From CF-162 sp963667205 (GTDB lineage: Bacteria > Chloroflexota > Dehalococcoidia > SM23-28-2 > RBG-16-64-32), in NCBI GenBank assembly GCA_963667205.1, contig OY762959.1, positions 1,302,001-1,366,000 on the forward strand: a DNA stretch of 64,000 nucleotides. The letters are read 5' to 3'. The notes beneath the pieces are model-generated. The model was not told the origin of the DNA, did not search any database, and saw only the letters and a program-made list of their open reading frames with translations. Numbering within the stretch: the stretch's first letter is position 1; each line of letters starts with the position of its first letter. Shown in pieces: positions 42,041-50,675 of this stretch. A program made the translations under genes and the position numbers.

Positions 42041-43570
42041 ATGCGGATAGGCTTGGTTCTCACCGTTCTTGGCGCGTTGTCAGTCTCCCTGGCCGCCTGC
42101 GGTGAAGACGGCGAGGGCCCGACGCAGACGCCGTCGGACGAGCCATCGCTGGCATCGACACCAACGACCCTGCCAGATGATCCTGAGGTGCTGATGGCCA
42201 GGGCGCTGCGCACGTCGTTCCGGGAGCTCGGTGGCGTCGTCGATAACGGCTCCGATCCGACGGCCGTGCGCGCGATGGGCGAAACGGGCGACGAGCGGTA
42301 CATCCCGGTTCTCATCGAGATCCTGCGCTTCTCGTGGCTTCTCTCGACCGCAACCGAAGAGGCGACCTACAGCTCGCTGGCCGCGTTGACCGGCGCGACG
42401 TACGATGACCTGGATCCGCATCAGTTCGACTGGACCTGGTGGGTTGAGTGGCTGGGAACGCAACCGGAAGTCGAGCTGCCGCCGGGGTTCGCCCGCTGGA
42501 AGGGTGAGTTGTTCGGCCAGCTCGTCGACCCGCGCATCAACGAGTTCTTCGCCCGGGATGATCTGGCCTCGAACATCAGGATCGAAGAGATCGTCTGGGG
42601 CGGTGTGCTGCGAGACGGGATACCGGACCTGCAGAACCCGCCGACGCTTAAGGCTAGACACGCGGACTACCTGCAAGCGAACGACCGCGTGTTCGGCGTG
42701 TCCTTCAACGGAGAAAGCCGCGCCTACCCACTGCGGATCCTAAACGCCCACGAGATGGCCAACGACGAGGTGGGAGGCGTTCACTTCGCCCTCGCCTACT
42801 GAACACTCTGCGGGAGTGGAATCGTGTATTCCACAGAGGTAGAAGGGGAGGTCCTCTCCTTCGGCACGTCGGGGCTGCTGTACCGCAGCAACAAGCTGAT
42901 GTACGATCGCGGCTCGGAGACGCTCTGGGTGCAGTTCCGGGGCACACCGGCCGTCGGCCCGCTGGTAGGCAGCGGGATCGAGCTCGAAGTATTGCCCGTA
43001 ACCCTGACGACGTGGAGCGACTGGCTCGAGCTTCACCCAGAGACGACGGTGCTGGACAACGACACCGGCGTCTACCCCGCGGATGCGTATCTCCCGGAGT
43101 CCAACGAGAGATCGATCTACTATGACTACCGCGCAGATACAGGGCCTATCTTTCCGGTCCATGAGCGAAGCGAACTGCTGCCGGCGAAGTCGCTCGTGCT
43201 GGGGCTAAATATCGACGGGCTACCGAAAGCGTATCCGCTGGCGAGGCTCAACGAACACCCCGTCACCAATGATGCCGTCGGCGGCACCGACATCGTCGTG
43301 ATCGCAACTGACGGCATGCGGCTGTACCTCGAGAGCATCCGAGGTGCACGCGCATACGAACGAAACGGCCTCTCGTTCTCCGGTCCGGCGAGCGAAGACG
43401 GTGTTCTGAGCGTAATAGATGCGTCGGGCAGGCGCTGGCTGCTGCGGGAAGACGCACTCGTGCTCGAGAGCAACCCTTCGCAATCGCTGCCGCGCCTGGA
43501 GAGCAGGGTCGCCTACTGGTTTGGCTGGTTCCAGTACCATCCGACGACGGCGATCTACGAAGCGCCGTAG
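42041..43570 (+). CDS. DUF3179 lipoprotein, putative selenoprotein (TGA codon 254)
   Basis: A 509-residue protein if the TGA at 42800-42802 is read through. The N-terminus is a lipoprotein signal (MRIGLVLTVLGALSVSLAAC). Two DUF3179-like halves follow. The first contains NAHEMANDEVGGVHFALAY and then TGA-T-L-C-G-S-G, where Cys homologs as I know them have YCxLCG. The TGA thus falls on a conserved Cys of a CxxC pair, giving UxxC. The same frame runs on intact for 255 codons to 43570 with matching content (VFPVHE-like, LNEHPVTNDAVGGT, FGWFQYHP). A hairpin with SECIS features begins 4 bases after the TGA. The alternative is a simple nonsense mutation. Confidence 0.75.
42806..42838 (+). promoter_or_regulatory. 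Candidate bacterial SECIS hairpin
   Basis: CTCTG (42806-42810) pairs with CAGAG (42834-42838), a 6-base bulge CGGGAG follows, then TGGAAT (42817-42822) pairs with ATTCCA (42828-42833). The apical loop is CGTGT with G in second position. The loop starts 21 bases after the TGA. All pairs are Watson-Crick. These features match the known requirements for SelB-recognised elements: stem-loop just downstream of UGA, a small loop with an early G, and suitable distance. Confidence 0.65.
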
Positions 43571-43599
43571 CCGCATCCATTGCGGGCCTGCGGACGGCT

Positions 43600-43958
43600 G
43601 TGATCCGCAACGCTCGTGAAGCGGTTGCCGCAATCCTTCGACTGCACACGGAAGAACGGGCCACTGTCGAAGAAGAAGGCAACGCCAAGCCGACGATCGT
43701 GCCGGCCTCGCCGGAAGTGCCTTCTGCATCGTTGAGAATCGCATGCTGCTCACCGCGTACCATGTCTTCAACGAGGGGAAGGCCCGCGATCCGAAGGACA
43801 AGTTCTACGCCATCATCGTTCCTCAGAACGGGGAGAAAGCCTACAACTTCCCCGTGGTCAGATTTCCGTTCGAGAGCCTCGAGTTGGACCTGACCGTTAA
43901 GCGTAAAGGCCCCGCACTCGCGAGGCCAGTGACCCAGGGAAAAGAGGCGAAGGCCTAA
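43600..43958 (+). pseudogene. Trypsin-like serine protease N-terminal remnant, frameshifted
   Basis: A GTG at 43600 opens NAREAVAAILRLHTEERATV, EEEGNAKPTIVPA. Near 43705 the reading moves to another frame with GSAFCIVENRMLLTAYHVFN, which carries the catalytic His of the trypsin fold (TAYHVF), then DKFYAIIVPQNGEKAYNFPV. The match fades near 43900 and the frame stops at 43958. The Asp and Ser of the triad are missing. It follows the DUF3179 gene by 30 bp. Confidence 0.65.
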
Positions 43959-44090
43959 TTCATCGGGATCGAGTTCGACAGCAACGCTGACAGCAACGTG
44001 GGCGGACTTCGGGGTGCAAGGGGAGTCAAGCTGAGACGCTTCTAGATACGGGAGAAACCTCTGGAGACAGCCTGAGACGCTGCACAGACA

Positions 44091-44134
44091 ACTTTTAATC
44101 CGGGAGTCGTGGGTTCGAATCCCACCGGGCCCTC
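44091..44134 (+). repeat. tRNA-Lys(TTT) 3'-end fragment, repeat copy 1 (att-like)
   Basis: 44 bases starting ACTTTTAATCCGGGAGTCGT hold the anticodon loop with TTT, the 3' anticodon arm, variable loop, the full T arm (GTGGG TTCGAAT CCCAC) and the acceptor strand CGGGCCC. The 5' half of a tRNA is absent, so it is not a functional tRNA. It matches copy 3 at 59348 with one mismatch. Anticodon loop to 3' end is the typical span of an integrase attachment site. Confidence 0.85.
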
Positions 44135-44283
44135 AACAAATTCGTATCTGAAATTGGCCCGGAAGCCGAGTCACCGTAGGCGCCAAGAGGCGTTTGACGG
44201 CAACGCAGCGGCGTTCAGTACCACGACTTCCCGCCGTCTTGCCTGTTGAGTTTACCGTCGCACGCGTTTAGATTGCGCATCAG

Positions 44284-44592
44284 ATGGATGCTGAGAAGTT
44301 CCTGGCCAGCCTTCGACAGGAAGTCCTTGATCCCATGGAGCACGCAGACACGTCAGGGATAATGGAGCAACTGGAGCAACTCAACCCCGCGATTCGTGCC
44401 CTTGAGGCGGCCAACACCGAGGAGGAACTGCGAGAGTTCCTAGAGATGCCGGGCGCCAGCGATGTGGCAGGTCACATACTCGGGATCTCTGCCCGCTGGC
44501 TTGCTGGTCGGAATCGTTCTCAAGTCGCCAGGCACCCCCCTCAGACTCTCGGTGCCGAGGGTAGTCTCACCATGAATAGCCGAACGAGATGA
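44284..44592 (+). CDS. Hypothetical protein upstream of amidase
   Basis: A 102-residue frame, MDAEKFLASLRQEVLDPMEH onward, acidic and helical in its first two thirds (MEQLEQLNPAIRALEAANTE). Its TGA overlaps the amidase ATG (ATGA), which suggests translational coupling and supports it being real. I do not recognise a domain. It starts about 150 bp after the tRNA fragment. Confidence 0.55.
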   Translation: MDAEKFLASLRQEVLDPMEHADTSGIMEQLEQLNPAIRALEAANTEEELREFLEMPGASDVAGHILGISARWLAGRNRSQVARHPPQTLGAEGSLTMNSRTR

Positions 44593-45992
44593 CTCAAAGC
44601 CGCAGCGCGCTGGAAATCGCCCGTCTGGTTCGCCGACGCGAGATATCTCCGCTAGAAGTTATCGATAGTACGCTCACCAGCCTCGACAGGCTGAACCCGA
44701 GCCTGAAAGCTTTTGTCGCTGTTCGTCGTGAAGAGGCGATGGCTGAAGCCCAGGCCCTGCATGCTCGGCTTGAGAGCGGCGACGATCCGGGCATCCTCGC
44801 CGGAGTACCGATCGGCGTCAAGGATGTGGAGGACGTTGCCGGATTGCCGACGACCTACGGCAGTGTTCCGTTCGAGGACAATCTGGCGCGCCAGGACTCA
44901 GTTCACGTTGAGAGGCTGCGGGCGGCTGGAGCGATCGTCCTCGGCAAGACAAACACCCCGGAGTTTGCGTCCGCCGGGTTCACCAGGAACCTACTGTTCG
45001 ATGTAACACGGAGTCCGTGGGATCCGGAGCTAACGCCCGGCGGATCGAGCGGAGGTTCAGCGGCCGCAGTAGTCTCCGGGATCGTGTCGCTCGCAGCGGG
45101 AACGGACAGAGGCGGATCGATCCGGATCCCCGCCTCGTACACCGGCTGCTTCGGAATGAAACCGAGCTTCGGCCGGATCCCGCGCGGGCCCTCGACGATG
45201 CTGCAGTGGAGCGATCTAGAATCGATAGGCGCGCTGTGCGGCCCTGTCGAGGACTACGCTCTCTACCTCGACGCCGTATGCGGCTATCATCCGCTGGACC
45301 CTGACTCGCTGCCAGCGCCTCCGGCCGGCTTCCTGGCGTGCTTGGACGAGCCGCTACCGAAGCTTCGCATAGGCTGGGCACCTGCGTTTGGTAGGAACCG
45401 CTGCGATGACGAGGTCTTGGATGCCGTGAGATCAGCGGTCAGCGCCATCGAGGGCCTTGGGCAGGATGTTGAGGAGGTCGACGTGCCTCTCTCTGACGCG
45501 ACAAGTGCCGCCTGGCTGGCGATAGGCGCGTTCGAGCGCTACGCGGAGCTCAACGAGTTCATCGAGCCGCACCGGGAGAGTTTTGGGCGAGCTTTTCTTG
45601 CTGGAGTGGAGTTTGGCAAAGAGGTCACCGCTGAACGCTACGGCGAAGCGCAGAGAGTCCGTTCGGAGCTTAATAGCCGACTTGCAGCGCTCTTTCGCGA
45701 TTACGATCTGCTGCTTACTCCAGCAACGGCAACGACTGCGTTCGATGTCCGCGGTAGGCTTCCGTCGGAGATCGCCGGGGTGAAGGTCGAAGACCCGCTT
45801 GAGGTTACGCCGTTCACCTATCAGTGCAACATGTCGGGGCATCCTGCTGCGAGCGTGCCGGCGGGCCTTGTCGGCGGACTGCCCGTCGGTCTGCAGGTGG
45901 TGGGGGCGAGACACCGCGATGACCTTGTATTGCAGCTGTGCCACGCCTTCGAGAAGATCCGCCCGTGGACGCAAGCCTGGCCTGAGCTCTAG
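44589..45992 (+). CDS. Amidase (amidase signature family)
   Basis: A 467-residue amide hydrolase with the Ser-cisSer-Lys triad: Lys in PIGVKDVEDVAG, the signature GGSSGGSAAAVVSG with the cis-Ser, and the nucleophile Ser in GTDRGGSIRIPASYTG. The end (NMSGHPAASVPAGLVGGLPVGLQVVG) is also typical. Its stop overlaps the convergent thiolase stop by 4 bases. Amide hydrolysis would yield an acid for the following CoA steps; the substrate is unknown. Confidence 0.93.
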   Translation: MTQSRSALEIARLVRRREISPLEVIDSTLTSLDRLNPSLKAFVAVRREEAMAEAQALHARLESGDDPGILAGVPIGVKDVEDVAGLPTTYGSVPFEDNLARQDSVHVERLRAAGAIVLGKTNTPEFASAGFTRNLLFDVTRSPWDPELTPGGSSGGSAAAVVSGIVSLAAGTDRGGSIRIPASYTGCFGMKPSFGRIPRGPSTMLQWSDLESIGALCGPVEDYALYLDAVCGYHPLDPDSLPAPPAGFLACLDEPLPKLRIGWAPAFGRNRCDDEVLDAVRSAVSAIEGLGQDVEEVDVPLSDATSAAWLAIGAFERYAELNEFIEPHRESFGRAFLAGVEFGKEVTAERYGEAQRVRSELNSRLAALFRDYDLLLTPATATTAFDVRGRLPSEIAGVKVEDPLEVTPFTYQCNMSGHPAASVPAGLVGGLPVGLQVVGARHRDDLVLQLCHAFEKIRPWTQAWPEL

Positions 45993-47131
45993 CGCTCGAA
46001 CAGGTGGACGACGATTCCTGCGTTGGCACCGCCGGCGGCGTTGTGGCAGAGCCCGACTTTCGGTGGCCCTTCGACCTGCCGAGCACCGGCCTCGCCCAGC
46101 AACTGAGAGTAGATCTCGGCGATCTGCGCTACGCCCGTCGCGCCGAGCGGGTGACCGCGGCTGAGGAGCCCGCCATCCGTATTAACTGGAATGGTGCCTT
46201 CGATGCCGGTCTCACCGCGCATCGTCTTATCGGCGGCCTCACCCTCTCCGCACAGCCCCAGCGCCTCGATCCGCACAATCTCGCCGGAGGTGAAGGCATC
46301 GTGAAGCTGCGTTACGCCGACATCTTCGGGTCCGATGCCAGCTCGCTCGTATGCTTCTCCGGCTATGCGTTTCGCCACCGCGTCGGTTAGGTCGGCGTCT
46401 GTTTCGAGGCTCTCGGAATCTTCGTACTTTGGCGTGCCCATCGACCAGCCGCTCACGCGAATCCACTTGCTCGAGTAGCGAGGTGCTACGTCCTTGGCAC
46501 AGACCACAGCGGCGGAGGCCCCGTCGCTCGTTGGACAGCAGTGGTAGAGCGTGATCGGATCGGAGATCATGCGCGAGTTCATAACCTCCTCCAGAGAAAG
46601 GGGCTTCTGGTGATGCGCATTGGGGTTATGCTGAGCGTTCTTGTGAGACTTGACCGACACCTCAGCGAAAGCCTCGGATGTCGCCCCGTACTTATCCATG
46701 TAGGCGTTCGCTTTGAGGGCGTATCGAGGCGGCATGAGACCCATACCTAGCTTGTCCTTGTAGGTCCCCTCCGTGTTCGCCTGTACCAGGCCGCGCTCCA
46801 TCCTCTCGAATCCAACGACGAGTGCGATATCGTAGACGCCGGACTCGATAGCCTGGCAGGCCTGCCGGAAGGCCGTCGAACTGCTAGCGCAGGCCATATC
46901 GGTACTGATGATAGGGACCCCTGTCATGCCCAGCTCAGACACGGCCTCGAACGCGCCGCCGCTCGACGGTTGAACGCGTCCACAGGTAACGAGCTCCACG
47001 TCCCTAAACGGAACACCCGCCATATCGAGTGCGTTGGTTGCGGCCTCTCGGACGAGCTCCTGCGCTGTCTTTTCGGGCCATCGCCCGAATGGGTGAAGTC
47101 CAACTCCCATGACCACTACGTCTCGACTCAT
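45989..47131 (-). CDS. Thiolase (SCP-x type acetyl-CoA acetyltransferase)
   Basis: A 380-residue thiolase with an intact active site: nucleophile Cys in STDMACASSSTAF, His in SRGHPLGATG and the second Cys in CHNAAGGANAG. This separates it from the three Gly-containing thiolase-fold proteins of the core block. The start at 47131 is favoured over GTG 47143. It is preceded 2 bp upstream by its DUF35 partner. Confidence 0.92.
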   Translation of the reverse strand: MSRDVVVMGVGLHPFGRWPEKTAQELVREAATNALDMAGVPFRDVELVTCGRVQPSSGGAFEAVSELGMTGVPIISTDMACASSSTAFRQACQAIESGVYDIALVVGFERMERGLVQANTEGTYKDKLGMGLMPPRYALKANAYMDKYGATSEAFAEVSVKSHKNAQHNPNAHHQKPLSLEEVMNSRMISDPITLYHCCPTSDGASAAVVCAKDVAPRYSSKWIRVSGWSMGTPKYEDSESLETDADLTDAVAKRIAGEAYERAGIGPEDVGVTQLHDAFTSGEIVRIEALGLCGEGEAADKTMRGETGIEGTIPVNTDGGLLSRGHPLGATGVAQIAEIYSQLLGEAGARQVEGPPKVGLCHNAAGGANAGIVVHLFER

Positions 47132-47133
47132 GC

Positions 47134-47532
47134 CTACGACCACCCGTTTCTGGCCGGCGCAAAGCGGTACGCGCCGACCTCTTCGCCTTCCTCGTCGGTT
47201 CCTATCGACTCCAGTACAAGCTCAACCCTGGCGCCTGCCTCGATCTGCTCTGAGTCGACCTGGGAGCCGCTGATCGCCTCGACTGTCGGCCCCGAGTCAA
47301 GATCAACGATCGCCACGTAGTACGGCGCCGGCACCATTGAACTCGGGCCTGTGCGATGCACCAGGGTGAGAGCCTTTATGACTCCCGCCTTGGGAAGATC
47401 AACGTCATCGAGGTTGGCAAAACCGCAACGCGGACAGCGATAGCGCACGGGATGGAACACAGTATCACAGTCTGAGCACCGCCGCCCGATGAGAGACCAT
47501 GCATCCGCCGCGGAGGAGTCAAGCCTGAGGAG
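47134..47532 (-). pseudogene. Zn-ribbon OB-fold protein (DUF35), apparently 5'-truncated
   Basis: The open frame extends to 47532 and includes a full zinc ribbon, LIGRRCSDCDTVFHPVRYRC-PRCG, then an OB fold (ALTLVHRTGPSSMVPAPYYV). However, no ATG, GTG or TTG precedes the first CxxC; the first start (GTG 47460) would cut the ribbon in half. The original start was probably lost at a junction near 47530. It could still work if a CTG or ATC start is used. It is the partner of the 45989 thiolase. Confidence 0.7.
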
Positions 47533-47654
47533 CTAGTCGTCGACCGCCTTCATTGTCTTGCGAGCGATCGTACCGTGCGTCTCGTAATCGAGTCAACGAT
47601 GCCAGGGCCTGATCTACTTGAGGATAAGCGACAGGCTGGCCTAGAATCGTGGGC

Positions 47655-47770
47655 GTGAGTCCCCCTGAGGAGCGCATCGCTATCGCGGGCGTTGGAGTTA
47701 CAGAGCTTGGAGCGCTTCCTGAGAAGAGCGGCACGATGCTCGCTACGGAGGCGATACGCGCGGCGATGAG
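47655..47770 (+). pseudogene. Thiolase N-terminal remnant
   Basis: From GTG 47655 the frame gives SPPEERIAIAGVGVTELGAL, then PEKSGTMLATEAIRAAM, the first beta strand and helix of a SCP-x type thiolase. It stops matching near 47770, where an LLM protein fragment begins in another frame. It is only about 38 codons long. Confidence 0.6.
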
Positions 47771-47989
47771 GGCCACGACTCCTCGACCCACCTCGCCGCC
47801 GGCTCTGCGAGCCAGGACGTGATCCGGGACGAACTCGCGGAGTACGTCGCTATCGTTGGCGACGAAAGAGAGTGCAGGGATCGTCTTCAGGCAATTGCTG
47901 CTATCGGCGTTGACCAGATCACTCTCACACTGATGTCAGGCGGCCGAATGGAGCGCCTGCAATCATTCGCGAAAGTTGCATTGTCGTAA
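47771..47989 (+). pseudogene. LLM flavin oxidoreductase C-terminal remnant
   Basis: The frame reads GHDSSTHLAAGSASQDVIRD, ELAEYVAIVGDERECRDRLQ, AIAAIGVDQITLTLMSGG and ends at TAA 47987. This is the C-terminal quarter of a methylenetetrahydromethanopterin reductase-like LLM protein. It has no start. It is joined head to tail with a thiolase N-terminus at about 47770, a chimeric deletion junction. Confidence 0.65.
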
Positions 47990-48012
47990 GGATCAATGAG
48001 CAGGAGCTGGAT

Positions 48013-48816
48013 ATGACTGAAACGCAGGCGAACACCCAAATCGAGGTCACCCGTGACGGTTCCGTTGCAGTCATTCGCGTCAATCGTCCGGAACGCAAGA
48101 ATGCGATGACCGCCGAAATGTTCCAGGAGTTCTCGGATCGTCTGAAGGAGCTCGGCTCCGACAATGACGTGCGCTGCGTCGTAATCACCGGCACCGGAGA
48201 CGTCTTCCTCTCCGGCGCGGACGTTGGGAAGGTCACATCCACCGTTGGCGAGATGAGCCCCGCGGACTGGCGGGACGTACGCGATCTGTTCCAGGAGCAG
48301 TTCTGGGCGCTCTATTCGATGCGGAAGCCGACGATCGCAGCAATTAATGGAGCGGCCGTCGTGACCGGCGTCGAGGTCGCACTTGCCTGCGATATCCGCA
48401 TCGCCTCAGATCAGTCCCGTTACCGGGTTGGATTCCGCCGCATGGCTCTGATGCCAACGCCGATAATCTGCTACATGCTGCCGCACGTTATCGGCCCCGG
48501 ACGAGCTAAGCTCATGGCGTTCACCGACCGCTTCTTCCCGGCGCCCGAAGCCGAACGCATGGGGCTCATTGACGTCGTTGTCCCGCACGACAAACTGATG
48601 GACGAGACGATGAGTCTCGCACATGAGCTAGCGTCAGGGCCGACAATGATGATCGCTTCGACGAAGGCCGCCATGGACCAGTCGTTCAACCTGGACTTCG
48701 ATGTCCTCCGCCGGCAGATCGATGGCATGCAATACACGCTTACGCGCACCCAGGACTACCAGGAGGCGATGGCCGCGTTCGCAGAGCGCCGGGAGCCCGA
48801 CTACAAGGGCAGGTGA
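48013..48816 (+). CDS. Enoyl-CoA hydratase/isomerase (crotonase) family protein
   Basis: A 267-residue crotonase-fold protein: VIRVNRPERKNAMTAEM, FLSGADVGKV (oxyanion-hole strand), and AINGAAVVTGVEVALACDIR, which keeps the first catalytic Glu position. Where classical hydratases carry the second Glu (FGxPE) this protein reads VGFRRMALMPTP, so plain hydration with two Glu is unlikely. It may be an isomerase, hydrolase or other crotonase member. GGAG precedes the ATG. Confidence 0.88.
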   Translation: MTETQANTQIEVTRDGSVAVIRVNRPERKNAMTAEMFQEFSDRLKELGSDNDVRCVVITGTGDVFLSGADVGKVTSTVGEMSPADWRDVRDLFQEQFWALYSMRKPTIAAINGAAVVTGVEVALACDIRIASDQSRYRVGFRRMALMPTPIICYMLPHVIGPGRAKLMAFTDRFFPAPEAERMGLIDVVVPHDKLMDETMSLAHELASGPTMMIASTKAAMDQSFNLDFDVLRRQIDGMQYTLTRTQDYQEAMAAFAERREPDYKGR

Positions 48817-48899
48817 GAGCCTGCCCATTCTCCCTAACGCGCTCTTCGAATTCAGGAGGACGTCTCTTAGAAAATGGCGCCAGTCCTCCCTGAGTCCCT

Positions 48900-50060
48900 C
48901 CTGCGTGCCCGATCGCAGACGATGTCTGGAAGATCCGGCGCGATGCGGAGGTTCACGTGCTTCTCTTCGATCGAGAACTGAAGATCATCTGTGACCTCTC
49001 CGATTAGCGGTTCTACGGCCACAGTGGAGTAATTAGCGCCGACCCGGCCAATACGCGACAAATCAAGCAAGTCTTCGATAAGGGACTTCATTCGCACAGC
49101 GCTCTCCCGGACGACGCTAATGTATCGTCTACCTTCGCCGTCCAGCTGTTCGGAGTAGTCCTCGGCCAGAAATGCGCTGAACGCCTCTATGCCTCGCAGC
49201 GGTTCCTTGAGGTCGTGGCTGACGACGTATGTAAAGTCTTCGAGCTCTTGATTAGAGTGTGTTAGTTCCCGGTTAGCATCATCGAGCTGAGCGGTCCTCT
49301 CGGCGACGCGCTTCTCGACGTCATCGGCGTGTCCCCGGATGGCCAAAAGGAATCTGGAAAGAAGCCCGGTTGCCAGCAACCCCACTACTAACACGGCCCA
49401 TGGCAACCAGCTGCTGAAGCCCGTCAGATCGGAATGCGATGAAATTGCTAGTGTCCAAGTCCTGTCCGCAACGGCCAAGTCCGTGGCCCAGTCCGGGGGT
49501 GGCCGGCTGCTCGCCAGACGTCTGGCTGTAGAGCACGCCGGGGTCGGCGGGGTTCGTTGAAGCGATCAGTTGAATGTCGATCCCGGTAGTGTCGAGACGC
49601 GCCAGATCGGCCTCGAGCATGTCTCCAACGCGAAATACTGCAAGAGCGAATCCAGCGAGGTTTTCCTGGCGCTCCTCTAGAGTCTCGAAGGGCAGCCCCG
49701 CCGCAAAGATTGGCACGAAGAAGAGGAATCCCGACTGCGTGGAAGTCTCTTGAACGAGTGTGATCTGAGCTGTTGTGGTGGCATCACCTGTATCGGTGGC
49801 GCTATTCAGGGCTTGGAGTCGAGTCTGGCTCGAGCCTAGATCGAATCCTAGGGCAGCTTCGTTACCCGAGTACGGCTCAACGTAGTAGACAGGAAAGTAG
49901 ACCGACCGCTGGGCAGCGGCAACAACCTCGCCCGCGGGCGTCCGTTCAATGATCTCGAAGTCTGCGAAGCCATCCGCGCGGGCTTCCGCCTCGTAGGAGG
50001 CGCGTTGGGCTTCAGAGACCGATAACCACGCCTGGGACAAGGCGCACCCGGACCTCGACA
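48900..50060 (-). pseudogene. CHASE-type sensor histidine kinase, truncated and frameshifted
   Basis: A CHASE sensor domain (VSEAQRASYEAEARADGFAD, FFVPIFAAGLPFETLEERQE) lies in one frame down to about 49490. The next part, one membrane segment (WLPWAVLVVGLLATGLLS), a coiled linker and the dimerisation domain with the phospho-acceptor His (VVSHDLKEPLRGIEAF), lies in another. The protein breaks off at IVCDRAR near 48900, before the ATPase N, G1 and G2 boxes. The N-terminal membrane segment is also gone. It is dead by three lesions and stands next to the tRNA repeat at 50143. Confidence 0.8.
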
Positions 50061-50142
50061 TGAACGATCCAGCCGACAACATGAGCTGCGTGCTGGCCTC
50101 CTTGGCCATGATGTACCACTCCTCCGGCGACGACCTCAGCCA

Positions 50143-50164
50143 GGTTCGAATCCCACCGGGCCCT
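50143..50164 (+). repeat. tRNA-Lys 3'-end fragment, repeat copy 2 (att-like)
   Basis: GGTTCGAATCCCACCGGGCC and the following CT repeat the T loop, 3' T stem and acceptor strand of copies 1 and 3. The following bases (CCACGTT ... TCTAAATGCAGGTCGGC) also resemble those after copy 3 (CCACGTT ... TCTAATGCCGGTCGGC), so copies 2 and 3 share the native downstream flank. The anticodon arm is missing. Confidence 0.75.
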
Positions 50165-50355
50165 CCACGTTGCTTCCCTATCTAAATGCAGGTCGGCCGA
50201 AAGTGGCCGTTTCCTTGACCCATTGATACTCAGTCCTAGAGTCAGCGAACGCGAGAGGCGGCGTGTTCTAACGACCGGCTGCTGCGGAGCCGAGGCAGTG
50301 GAGCCTTCCGCGGAACCATGCGCTCGGCACGCAGGAGAAGACTGCTGAAGGAGCG

Positions 50356-50673
50356 TTAGTCCGGAATCTCCACATCCAGGTCAAGCAGCCGCTCTGAGAG
50401 CGAGAAGCGATAATCGAACTTGAGCATCCGTGTCCGGCCGCCCTCCAGCGCCCCGTGAAGGATGAAGTTCAGTCCGCAGACGTTGGGCACCTCGAACCGT
50501 TCGACGCCACCCGGCACATCGGCAAGGAACAGCTGATGGACCCGGTCCGCCGTGACCTGCTCCCTCACGGCGTCATAGTGATCCCGGTCAAAGACGAGGA
50601 GCGGCATGTGCAGGTCTCCACCCTTGTCGCCGCCGCGCGCCACCGCTATCGCCCTCAGTTTCACAGAAGACAT
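50356..50673 (-). CDS. AtuA-like ferredoxin-fold protein
   Basis: A 105-residue protein matching the AtuA C-terminal-type domain found as a separate small subunit: LRAIAVARGGDKGGDLHMPL, then VPNVCGLNFILHGALEGG. It is 2 bp downstream of the large AtuA gene, and the two presumably form one complex. The role in acyclic terpenoid or similar catabolism is by family association only. Confidence 0.8.
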   Translation of the reverse strand: MSSVKLRAIAVARGGDKGGDLHMPLLVFDRDHYDAVREQVTADRVHQLFLADVPGGVERFEVPNVCGLNFILHGALEGGRTRMLKFDYRFSLSERLLDLDVEIPD

Positions 50674-50675
50674 GG

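Noticed and set aside
44134..44283. Continuation of a tRNA or small RNA after repeat copy 1
   Set aside because: No cloverleaf or conserved RNA fold could be drawn from this sequence by eye.
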